NCBI GenBank assembly: GCA_030017655.1
Contig: JASEIM010000010.1
Span: 1 to 64,000, forward strand
DNA from: Methanobacterium sp.
GTDB lineage: Archaea; Methanobacteriota; Methanobacteria; Methanobacteriales; Methanobacteriaceae
Reading direction: 5' to 3'
DNA length: 64,000 nucleotides
The notes below the pieces were generated by a model that was not told the DNA's origin, made no database searches, and was given only the letters and a program-made list of their open reading frames with translations. The translations under genes and the position numbers were made by a program. Shown here one piece after another: positions 54,520 through 63,006 of the stretch (position 1 is its first letter; each line of letters opens with the position of its first letter).

Positions 54520-56619
54520 TTAGTCAATGCCTTTAGAATTCCGTTCATCAAAATTAATTACGTATTTGGTCCCATTGTATCTTTGAACTTCTATTGTACC
54601 ATTCAGCTGATCTACAAGGGCATTTACTAATTGTAAGCCCAATGTTTTTGTATTATTTAGGTCTATATCACGGGGTAATCCAATACCGTCATCGCTAATA
54701 ATTAATCTAAATCTATCCTCATTTTTTGAAAGTTTCATGTAAACATTTCCCCCATTCTTTTCATCTGAAAAAGGATTAGTTTCAGGATTATGGATGTCGG
54801 GAAATGCATGTTTTAAAATATTGGATATCAATTCATTGATTATAAGGCTGCAGGGGATTGCAGCATCAATATCGAGGTAAATTTCTTCGATTTCAATGTT
54901 TATATTTAACAAATTTTTATTGATTCTGTAGGAACGATAAAGTTCATTGATCAGACTTTTGACATATTCATCAAAATTAATTCTTGCAAGACTATCTGAT
55001 TGATATAATTTTTCGTGCACTAGCGCCATTGCCTTAATACGTCCTTGACTTTCTTTTAAAAGGTTTAAAGCCCCTTCATCATCCAAATATCTTGACTGTA
55101 GATTCAGTAAACTGGAAATTATTTGCATATTATTTTTAACACGGTGATGAATTTCCTGTAAAAGGATGTTTTTTTCTTTCAAAGACTTTTTAAGCATTTC
55201 TTCTGCTTTAACGCTGTCAGTAATATCTGTTATGAAACCTTCTAATATTGGTAATTCTTCTTCATTGGAATATACAAATCTGCCCTGTTCCCAAACATAT
55301 TTTTCTTTTGAATCTGCAGTTTTTATTCTATAAATAATTTTAAATGCTTTATTGTCTTTTAGAGATTTCTGGATTTCATTCCAAACATATTCACGGTCAT
55401 CAGGATGTATTATATCATTGAAAGAAATTTTTTTATTCATTAACAAATCTTCAACTGGATATCCTGTTAATTCCAGACAACCCTCACTTACAAATATCAT
55501 TGTCCAATGGGGGTCATTTCTGCATTTATATGCAACACCGGGTAAATTACTTATCAATGTTTCAAGGGTCCTCTGTTTCTCTTTTAAAGCTGTTTCATAC
55601 GATTTTCGTTTGTCTATGTTGGTAATTATAATTAATTTTCCAAAGGGAACACCAAAATTTTCATATAGGGGCGTAATCCTAACTTCAACCCATAAATGAT
55701 TTTTTAAGAGAATTTCATGACTTTCTATATTTGAATTTAAATAAAGAGATTTTATTTGCTCTTCTTTTTCAAAAATATCATCAAATTTTTTACCTATATC
55801 GTTTGAAGTTATTTGAAACATCTCTTCTGCAGGTCGATTAATTTCAACCAGGATATCTTCAGCATCAAACACCATAAATCCATTGGTCATGTTATTAAAA
55901 AGATTTTTGTGGGCTAATGGTAAAATATTAAGTAATTGAAATTTAAAAACGGCCATGGCAGCTAATAAACTTGTTAAACAAAAGGCAATAGGTGTTAAAT
56001 CAATAAGTGCAGGTAAATTTCCTGTTAGATAAATTATATTAATAACGAGCGGGAATGCGATGCCAATTAAAGCTACTGAAGTCTGTATTTTATATATTTT
56101 TGTAGAATTAAAGAATATATAAGTCATTAAGAACATTCCCATTAGAAGTAATGGATAAGAATAAATAAGGTTTAACCAAACAGCCAGTCCATGTTCATAA
56201 ACAAGTACTGTGCCTATATTGGTTGAAACAGGAATGATATTTGTCCATATAAGTTTATGGAATTCATTTGTAAATGCTAAAATAGTGATAACAACGGGTG
56301 TTATCATTAAGAGCAATATATTAAAATTCTTAAGGTATTTTTCATATTTTCCATAGCTTAACACAAATAGAAATAGAAATGGAGCAACTGTTGTTATTCC
56401 AATATAGCTGATTTTTGCCCAGAGTATTTTTTGGCTTATTACTGGTGATAATAATTCCATTAGTGATCCAAGGGACCATATACATATTGAAAACATTACA
56501 AGGATAAAAAAAGTGTGTAATTTAATGGAGCGCCTTTTAAATGCATATATAGCTAAAATTAAGGATATTAAAAATGTTGTTATAAATCCGGCAGCATAGG
56601 CTGAATATTCTCCATTCAT
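54520..56619 (-). CDS. Membrane histidine kinase with 7TM sensor, PAS domains and HisKA_2
   Basis: A 699-residue sensor. The N-terminal 7TM module (about residues 8-225) is typical of archaeal histidine kinases. Two PAS domains follow (about 235-340 and 350-465), the second with a PAC end (ILEGFITDITD). A HisKA_2-type helix carries the phospho-acceptor His in LLQEIHHRVKNNMQIISSLLNLQ. The ATPase domain has the N box NELISNILKHAFP, the G1 box DDGIGLP and GLQLVNALVDQLNG. No receiver domain is attached and no regulator gene is adjacent, so its partner is unknown. It converges on the wall-hydrolase genes, which could be a target, but this is only positional. Confidence 0.92.
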   Translation of the reverse strand: MNGEYSAYAAGFITTFLISLILAIYAFKRRSIKLHTFFILVMFSICIWSLGSLMELLSPVISQKILWAKISYIGITTVAPFLFLFVLSYGKYEKYLKNFNILLLMITPVVITILAFTNEFHKLIWTNIIPVSTNIGTVLVYEHGLAVWLNLIYSYPLLLMGMFLMTYIFFNSTKIYKIQTSVALIGIAFPLVINIIYLTGNLPALIDLTPIAFCLTSLLAAMAVFKFQLLNILPLAHKNLFNNMTNGFMVFDAEDILVEINRPAEEMFQITSNDIGKKFDDIFEKEEQIKSLYLNSNIESHEILLKNHLWVEVRITPLYENFGVPFGKLIIITNIDKRKSYETALKEKQRTLETLISNLPGVAYKCRNDPHWTMIFVSEGCLELTGYPVEDLLMNKKISFNDIIHPDDREYVWNEIQKSLKDNKAFKIIYRIKTADSKEKYVWEQGRFVYSNEEELPILEGFITDITDSVKAEEMLKKSLKEKNILLQEIHHRVKNNMQIISSLLNLQSRYLDDEGALNLLKESQGRIKAMALVHEKLYQSDSLARINFDEYVKSLINELYRSYRINKNLLNINIEIEEIYLDIDAAIPCSLIINELISNILKHAFPDIHNPETNPFSDEKNGGNVYMKLSKNEDRFRLIISDDGIGLPRDIDLNNTKTLGLQLVNALVDQLNGTIEVQRYNGTKYVINFDERNSKGID

Positions 56620-56700
56620 ATTACCATCTTACATATTAGAATTTGATATAATGGTATAAATATTGAACATTTGTTTTAAACCGGGTTAAAAAATTAAAAA

Positions 56701-57162
56701 CTAATGTTGACAATTTTTAAATATTTTTTCATCAAATTCCATTCCTTTAATCTTTTTAATTATTTTACATGAACTGTCAAGGGGTGCTTTCTTATATTTT
56801 GTAATTTTAACAACTTCTACATTAATTCCTCTATTACTAAGTTCTTTTTTAAGTTCTTCTAAATCAAAATTTTGATCCGGACCAATTGCAATAATATCTG
56901 GCTTTATTTCATGTACAATTTTAAAGATATCACCAACATGTCCTAAATAAGCTTCATCAACAGGTTTAAGCATCTTAACAACTTCCAGTCTCTGTTCTTC
57001 GCTCACCACTGGTACTCTTTTCTTTGCCCTGACAGTGGCATCCCTTGCTATAACCACAATTAACTCGGAATCTTCTCCACCAAGTTTTTTTGCTTCTTCT
57101 AGGTAAAGTCCATGTCCTGAATGTATTATATCAAATGTTCCTGTTGCCATAACTCTTGTCAT
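56701..57162 (-). CDS. ribL: Archaeal FAD synthetase RibL
   Basis: A 153-residue nucleotidyltransferase that makes FAD from FMN (CTP or ATP donor) in methanogens. The cytidylyltransferase motifs are GTFDIIHSGHGLYLEEAKKLG (HxGH-type, about residues 8-28) and a C-terminal KKAPLDSSCKIIKKI (in place of the usual ISSTxIR). The family needs its conserved Cys residues. The length agrees with RibL proteins. GGTGAAG lies just before the ATG. A single gene, divergent from the PEP-utilising protein. Confidence 0.92.
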   Translation of the reverse strand: MTRVMATGTFDIIHSGHGLYLEEAKKLGGEDSELIVVIARDATVRAKKRVPVVSEEQRLEVVKMLKPVDEAYLGHVGDIFKIVHEIKPDIIAIGPDQNFDLEELKKELSNRGINVEVVKITKYKKAPLDSSCKIIKKIKGMEFDEKIFKNCQH

Positions 57163-57306
57163 CTCTTCACCTGGCCATTTTTCTTAAATAGTTTCTGTAT
57201 TGCATAAATTTTTAATCAATGATTATTGTTAAGTATGTTTCTATTTTTGATCTTAAGTTTTTTAATTAGGTAAATATATTTCTATAATAAGAATATACAT
57301 GTTAAT

Positions 57307-58542
57307 ATGAAGCTTTTGAAGGGAATAGGTACAAGTTCTTATGTAGGTGTTGGAAAAGTAAGAAAAATTAAAAATGAAGATGATATTTTTAAAATTAAAA
57401 GTGGAGAAATTGTAGTTGTTTCAAAAGCTTCAAGAGACATGCTTTTACATCTTCAAACAGCAGGAGGAGTTATTACTGATTATGGGGGAATAACAAGTCA
57501 TGTGGCTATTGTTTTAAGGGAGATGAAAGTCCCATGCATCGTCGGAACCATGAATGCAACTGAAAAACTTGAAAATGGAATGATAGTGACGGTTGATGGA
57601 AGAACAGGCAACATATATGGTGGTTTCATAGAATTTGAAAGCGAAAAAGAACTTTTCGAATTGTATAACCCTTCAACCAGAATTAAAGTAAATATAAATG
57701 TCCCTGAAATTGCAAAAAGAGCTGAACCTTATTCAGATGGTGTAGGTTCAATAAGAATTGAAAATATGATTACAAGAACTTTAAAACATCCATACAGACT
57801 TTTGGAGGATGATGAGTTAACAACAGTTATTGTGGATGGTGTAAGAAAAATAGTTGATGCATTTTATCCGAAACCGGTCTGGTTCAGGACATTTGACATA
57901 CCCACTGATGAGTTGAAACGATTAAAAGGCGGAAATTATGAACCTGATGAAAATAACCCGCTATTAGGCCTTAGAGGAATATATAAAGATTTAAAAAATG
58001 TAGCAATATTAAAAGCAGAGTTTGAAGCTGTAAAAATTCTTTTAGAGGAAGGATACAACAATTTAGGCATTAAAATTCCATTTGTAAGAGATATTAATGA
58101 ATATGTTCTCTCAAAAAAGATTTTAAAAGATGTTGGGGTGAAGCCCCATAAAGATATTGATTTCGGAGTTTCTATAGAAACTCCCTCTGCAGCTTTAACC
58201 TTTGATGACTTTTTAAAAGAAGGAATAGATTTCATGACACTTGGTATGAGCGATCTTGCCATGTGTTCCCTTGCAGTGGATAGAAGAAGCGTTAAAGTGG
58301 CAAAACATTTTAATTTAATGCATCCGGCTGTTTTAATGATGGTGGAAAGTGTAATTAAAAAATGCAATAAGAACGGGATAGAAAGCTGCATATGCGGACA
58401 TTCTGCAGGAGTTCCAGAAATTGTAAAAAAACTGGTTGGATTTGGCATAGATTGTGTTTCTACAAACCCTGATCAGATTCTAAAAATAAGAAAGGCTGTA
58501 TACTGTTTTGAAAATGATATTATAATAAATAGTCTTGTCTAA
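57307..58542 (+). CDS. PEP-utilising enzyme without the ATP-binding domain
   Basis: A 411-residue protein with a swivelling phosphohistidine domain (about residues 1-105, catalytic His in GGITSHVAIVLREMKVPCIVG) and a PEP-binding TIM barrel (about 115-405: GVGSIRIENM in place of the usual GIGLLRTE, PVWFRTFDIPTDE, GVSIETPSAALT, ICGHSAGVPE). This is the layout of PEP synthase or enzyme I with the N-terminal ATP-grasp domain missing. It could act with a separate phosphodonor or as a PTS-like protein. It is shorter than PpsA (about 750-800) by design and not by visible truncation. Confidence 0.85.
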   Translation: MKLLKGIGTSSYVGVGKVRKIKNEDDIFKIKSGEIVVVSKASRDMLLHLQTAGGVITDYGGITSHVAIVLREMKVPCIVGTMNATEKLENGMIVTVDGRTGNIYGGFIEFESEKELFELYNPSTRIKVNINVPEIAKRAEPYSDGVGSIRIENMITRTLKHPYRLLEDDELTTVIVDGVRKIVDAFYPKPVWFRTFDIPTDELKRLKGGNYEPDENNPLLGLRGIYKDLKNVAILKAEFEAVKILLEEGYNNLGIKIPFVRDINEYVLSKKILKDVGVKPHKDIDFGVSIETPSAALTFDDFLKEGIDFMTLGMSDLAMCSLAVDRRSVKVAKHFNLMHPAVLMMVESVIKKCNKNGIESCICGHSAGVPEIVKKLVGFGIDCVSTNPDQILKIRKAVYCFENDIIINSLV

Positions 58543-58579
58543 AAAGTGTATAAAAAATATAATTTAAAATCAAATTATT

Positions 58580-59296
58580 TTATATTCTGAGGGCTTCCTG
58601 AAACTCAATTTTTCCTTTATACAATGCAGAACCAACTACCACTCCACTAACACTGGTTTTGCTGAGTTTTCTGATATCGTCAATTGATGTAACCCCTCCA
58701 GCATAAATAACCGGTATACTCACCTCATTTAGGAGTTCTATAAGTGGTTCAGTATCAAAACCTTTTAATAACCCTTCATAATCAACATTTGTGAATAAAA
58801 TACCGCCAGCACCGTGTTCTTCAAATATTTTACCGAATTCTGGCGCGCTTTTCGGTGTTTTTTCTGTCCATCCTTTGACCACGACTTTTGAATCCTTACT
58901 ATCAAGTGCAACTATAATTCTTTCCTTTCCATACTTTTTTGAAAGTTCCTGGACAACTTTAGGATTTTCCACTGCCATGGTACCAAGGATGATTCTGTCG
59001 ACACCCATTTTAAGCAGATTTTCAGCATCTTCTTTTGTTCTTATACCTCCGCCGACCTGTACAGGTACATCTACACTTTCAACAATCTTCTTTATAATGT
59101 CAATATTTCCTTTGTCCCCAAAAGCCCCATCTAAATCAATGATATGTAAAATACTGGCCCCCATTTTTTCCCATTCTTTTGCAACATTTACAGGGTTTTC
59201 TATCACTACCTGTTCAGTTCCTGGCTCTCCCTGAACTAGCTGGACGCATTTACCACCTTTAATATCAACAGCAGGAATAATCAGCATTTTTGACAT
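58580..59296 (-). CDS. hisA: Phosphoribosylformimino-AICAR-phosphate isomerase
   Basis: A 238-residue beta/alpha barrel of histidine synthesis (ProFAR isomerase). MLIIPAVDIKGGKCVQLVQGEPG has the first catalytic Asp, and VPVQVGGGIRT, IVALDSKDSKVVVKGW and VIYAGGVTSIDDIRKL give the phosphate sites. The ATG at 59296 is preferred: GGTGAT stands 3 nt before it, the usual spacing here. An upstream TTG at 59311 lies before that site. It is a single gene, not in a his cluster. Confidence 0.95.
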   Translation of the reverse strand: MSKMLIIPAVDIKGGKCVQLVQGEPGTEQVVIENPVNVAKEWEKMGASILHIIDLDGAFGDKGNIDIIKKIVESVDVPVQVGGGIRTKEDAENLLKMGVDRIILGTMAVENPKVVQELSKKYGKERIIVALDSKDSKVVVKGWTEKTPKSAPEFGKIFEEHGAGGILFTNVDYEGLLKGFDTEPLIELLNEVSIPVIYAGGVTSIDDIRKLSKTSVSGVVVGSALYKGKIEFQEALRI

Positions 59297-59426
59297 AATA
59301 TCACCTTTCAAATGATGTTTATTTTTATTCGTTTAAATTTTTTGTAAAATTAGAATATTAAATCAAATTATAGTCTATATAAAACTAAAAATGTGCTTAA
59401 AAGAATTATATTTCTCTAAAAATTAA

Positions 59427-59648
59427 TTATTTAGCACTATTTCTAACTGCAATTCTACTTGTTACCATAGTTTTTGCAGATAAAAGTTTTCTATCCTTTT
59501 TATCACTTTTTTTAATTTCAAGTTCTATTTTTTCAAGCAAAGCTTCCAGATCTTTACCTTTACAGTGATTCACTTCTTCAATAATGTCAGCATATTCATT
59601 ATCATTTGATTTCTTTTTATGAGTACTCTGTTTTCTAAATAGTCCCAT
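59427..59648 (-). CDS. Small charged protein, function unknown
   Basis: A 73-residue Lys- and Glu-rich protein (MGLFRKQSTHKKKSNDNEYADIIEEVNHCKGKDLEALLEKIELEIKKSDKKDRKLL...), mostly helical in style, with one Cys. I start at ATG 59648; the ATG 9 nt upstream directly abuts the GAGGT site. No family is recognised. It may be a real small gene, as the ribosome-binding site is good, but the evidence is modest. Confidence 0.5.
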   Translation of the reverse strand: MGLFRKQSTHKKKSNDNEYADIIEEVNHCKGKDLEALLEKIELEIKKSDKKDRKLLSAKTMVTSRIAVRNSAK

Positions 59649-59939
59649 TTCGTTCATACCTCTATAATATTTTACAATGTTATCATATGTTTAATTTAGT
59701 ATTTAGATTTTTCCATAGGGTCTTGAAAAATCATAATATTGAATCAGGAGGTATTTATATTTGAGCATAAGGATATTGGGACAAATAAATTGAGTAACTA
59801 TATTGATTTTTAAAAATATTGGTCAAAAAAATTTAAATTTTCATTTATTATTTTCCGATATTTATATAAATTTTGTAACACAAATTATACAAGAGAATAA
59901 TAAGATTATGCCTTTGTTTATAGTAAAGGAGGTTTCAGG

Positions 59940-60353
59940 ATGAAATCAATGAAAATAACAGGAACTATGGATCTGAAAAAAAAGCTTTTAACAGCCTTAT
60001 TCTGGACAAATAGGAAAGGTGCAAGAACAGAAGGATGTGCACCATTTCTTATTAAAGAGATAAGTACAGATGGAGAAGTATACAGGGCAGAAGAACATAA
60101 ATTCCTTAAATTAACTGATGAAATATTAGATGATGTTATAGGAAATATGGAGAATGGAAAAAACGTTGATTTCATATTAAGTCTTGGAGAAGAAACATTC
60201 AATGCTTCAATTAGTGATAATTCTTTTTCAATATCAACAGAGAAATCAATGGAACTTGAAGAAGAAATTATAGAAAAATTAGAACAGGAAATGAAAAGAA
60301 AATATCCAAATGTTTGTGAATCATTCCCTCCTAGGGTTGGAATTCGTAAATAA
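59940..60353 (+). CDS. Small protein of unknown function
   Basis: A 137-residue protein (MKSMKITGTMDLKKKLLTALFWTNRKGARTEGCAPFLIKEISTDG...). A basic N-terminal half is followed by an acidic helix (about residues 105-125) and a PPRVGIRK end. No membrane segment and no known motif. The ribosome-binding site GGAGGT, 6 nt before the ATG, is strong, so translation is likely. It stands alone before truA. Confidence 0.65.
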   Translation: MKSMKITGTMDLKKKLLTALFWTNRKGARTEGCAPFLIKEISTDGEVYRAEEHKFLKLTDEILDDVIGNMENGKNVDFILSLGEETFNASISDNSFSISTEKSMELEEEIIEKLEQEMKRKYPNVCESFPPRVGIRK

Positions 60354-60474
60354 CTTTAAATTTTTATTTTTTAAATAAGTAATTCATTGTTTAAAGATAT
60401 TAATAGAAATATTCTATTATTTAGAAATACAATATTTAACATTCTCTCGATTTTTTAAGATTAAAGGTGAAACA

Positions 60475-61281
60475 GTGCGGAAAGTAGCTTTAAAAGTTGC
60501 ATACATTGGAACAGATTACTATGGATTCGCGAGGCAGCCCAATTTTAATACAGTTGAAAATGAGCTTATCAGAGCTTTAAAAGAAGCTGGTTTAATAGAA
60601 AATTTAAAGGATTCAGGATATTCAATAGCTGGTAGAACTGACAGAGGTGTACATGCTCTTGGAAATGTTATTTCTTTTATAACTCCTGGAAAAGTGGTTA
60701 TAAATCAAATAAATGACCATCTACCTAAAAATATAAGGATTTTGGCGAAGGCAGGAGTGCCTTTTGGGTTTAAACCGAGATATGCAAAGAGCAGACACTA
60801 CAGATATGTTATTGTAAATGTGAATGATCTGAACATTGATAAAATGAAAAAAGCCTCAAAAGAGTTTCAAGGAACATATGATTTCTCCAATTTCTCAAAA
60901 AGAAGCGAAAGAAATCCAATGAGAACTATTGATAAGGTAGAGATTTCAGAAATTGATGATATAATCATAATTGATGTTTTTGGCGAAAGTTTTCTCTGGA
61001 ATATGGTTCGCAAAATTGCCTCAGTTTTATATTCAATTGGAAATAATGAGTTAAGCTTAAAAGAACTAAAAAAATTATTTGATCCATCATTTAAAGCAGC
61101 TATCGCCCCTATGCAGCCGGAGGGATTAATTTTAATGGATACATTTTATGAAAATATAAAATTTAAACTTGATGAATATGCAAGAAATAAGTTCTTATCA
61201 ACTTTAAATGAAGAATTCAAGTATAATAGAACCATTTCAGCTGCAGAAAAGGCGATGATTAATAAATTGATCAGTTATTGA
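60475..61281 (+). CDS. truA: tRNA pseudouridine synthase TruA
   Basis: A 268-residue enzyme that forms pseudouridine in the anticodon stem-loop of tRNAs (positions 38-40). The catalytic Asp lies in SIAGRTDRGVHALGNVISF (about residues 50-68; R-T-D-x-G-V-H-A), with FKPRYAKSRHYRYVI and SFLWNMVRKIASVLYSIG following. The start is GTG, with AAAGGTGAAACA before it. Normal length. A run of ten T residues at 61349-61358 follows the gene. Confidence 0.94.
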   Translation: MRKVALKVAYIGTDYYGFARQPNFNTVENELIRALKEAGLIENLKDSGYSIAGRTDRGVHALGNVISFITPGKVVINQINDHLPKNIRILAKAGVPFGFKPRYAKSRHYRYVIVNVNDLNIDKMKKASKEFQGTYDFSNFSKRSERNPMRTIDKVEISEIDDIIIIDVFGESFLWNMVRKIASVLYSIGNNELSLKELKKLFDPSFKAAIAPMQPEGLILMDTFYENIKFKLDEYARNKFLSTLNEEFKYNRTISAAEKAMINKLISY

Positions 61282-61348
61282 GATAAAATACATAATCAAA
61301 TTGGCTTTAAAACATGTATTTTTATTTTTAAATCATTATTGACACTTC

Positions 61349-61358
61349 TTTTTTTTTT
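61349..61358 (+). terminator. Oligo-T terminator after truA
   Basis: Ten T residues 67 nt after the truA stop fit archaeal termination at T-runs. The rest of the 471-bp gap (61282-61752) shows no gene, repeat or clear structure. Confidence 0.5.
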
Positions 61359-61752
61359 ATAATGTATTTAATGAATTTATAACAATTAAATACGAACTAT
61401 GTTGTGTAATTTAAGTATTATGTCTATTTATATTCAAATAAAGATCAATCAACTGTTAATATTAATGTAAAATGTATAAAAATTGAATATATGGATAATG
61501 AATACATTAAATTATCTTAAAGGAATTATTAGACATTTAAATCATTAAAACTTCATTAATTTAAATTTAAAATAGTAAACAAAGTTCATTCCTTTTTTTA
61601 ATTATCTCCACAGATGCTTATGAAAATAAGGAATATCAATTGCTCTTAAACTGGAATAATCCATATTCTCATTTTATTTTTAAAAACGATAATTATTTAA
61701 GTGTTTATCACAATATGTTACTATTAATACTAAAATTACAATAGGTGATATT

Positions 61753-62907
61753 ATAAAGACGATAATGATGGCAGGTGGAAAGGGAACAAGATTAAGGCCT
61801 TTAACTTTGGTAAGGCCAAAGCCTATGGTACCTCTGGTAAATAGGCCAATAGCACAATATACTCTTAATAGATTGAAAGGTTTTGGTTTTAAAGACATTA
61901 TAATGACTTTAAACTATATGTCAACCCATATTAAGAACCATTTTAAAGATGGTTCTGATTTTGATATGAATATAAGATATTCTGTGGAAAAATGGCCATT
62001 AGGGACTGGAGGAAGCGTTAAAAAAATAGAAAAATATATAGATGATACATTTATGGTTGTAAGTGGAGATGTACTTACTGATGTAGATTTTAGAGATGTA
62101 ATTAAGTTCCATAAAGAAAAAAATGCAGTTGCCACCATGGTCTTAACAGAAGTCGAAGATCCTACTCATTTTGGAATAGCAGTAATGGATCAAAACAACA
62201 AAATAACTGAATATTTGGAAAAACCATCCCCTGACCAAGTATTCAGCAATGTTGCAAATACCGGGATTTATGTTTTCGAACCTGAAATATTCGAATTTTT
62301 TGAAGGAAAAGAAGGAGAAGTCGATTTTTCAAAAGATATTTTCCCAGAAGTTATAAAACAGAATGCCAGAATATTCGGATATGTTTTTAATGGGTACTGG
62401 AATGATATTGGACGTCCTGAAACTTATCTGGAAGCTACATATGATATTTTAGAACAGAAAATGGAACAAAATCTAGAAACCAAAATAGAAGAAAGCATTG
62501 GGAAAATAGGAAATATATGGGTTGGAGAAAATGTTTCAATAGATAAAAAAGCCAGGATAGAAGGTCCGGTTGTTATTGGAGATAACTGTACAATTGAAAA
62601 AGGAAGCAAAATATCAAAAGGAAGTGTAATTGGGGATAATGTAACAATTGGAAAGGATGTAAATATTGACGCAGCTGTACTTCTTTCAAACAGCATAGTT
62701 GAAGATAATGCTTTTCTTACAGAATGTATAATAGACACCAAGTGTCTGATTGAAAAAAATTCGATTATTGAAAGCGGCGTTGTAACAGGAAGTCTTGTTG
62801 AAATTGGGAAAAACAGTGTTGTAAGATCTTCAAGGTCAATTAGCAACAACATGAAAATAGTCCCAAATTCAATAATAGATTCAGATTATGTAATGGAAGC
62901 AAAATAG
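61753..62907 (+). CDS. Sugar-1-phosphate nucleotidyltransferase; proposed ATA start
   Basis: The nucleotidyltransferase domain (about residues 1-235) has TIMMAGGKGTRLRPLTLVRPKPMVPLVNRP, a DVLTDVDF metal site and GYWNDIGRPETYLEA. A left-handed beta-helix with hexapeptide repeats follows (about 255-384: VSIDKKARIEGPVVIGDNCTI...). It makes an NDP-sugar (GDP-mannose or UDP-/dTDP-glucose type). The family N-terminus is MKTIIMAGGKG-like. Here the frame reads ATA AAG ACG ATA ATG ATG GCA, and GGTGAT ends 3 nt before the ATA, the same spacing as in hisA and the CBS gene. ATG at 61765 would cut off the first strand. Confidence 0.85.
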   Translation: MKTIMMAGGKGTRLRPLTLVRPKPMVPLVNRPIAQYTLNRLKGFGFKDIIMTLNYMSTHIKNHFKDGSDFDMNIRYSVEKWPLGTGGSVKKIEKYIDDTFMVVSGDVLTDVDFRDVIKFHKEKNAVATMVLTEVEDPTHFGIAVMDQNNKITEYLEKPSPDQVFSNVANTGIYVFEPEIFEFFEGKEGEVDFSKDIFPEVIKQNARIFGYVFNGYWNDIGRPETYLEATYDILEQKMEQNLETKIEESIGKIGNIWVGENVSIDKKARIEGPVVIGDNCTIEKGSKISKGSVIGDNVTIGKDVNIDAAVLLSNSIVEDNAFLTECIIDTKCLIEKNSIIESGVVTGSLVEIGKNSVVRSSRSISNNMKIVPNSIIDSDYVMEAK

Positions 62908-63006
62908 ATGATTTATATTTTTTTTTAAATTTTAGGAAACCTGATGAGGAATAATTAAGGTTTCCCACCTTCCAATTTAACAGTTTTTAATATATTGAGG
63001 GTAAAA

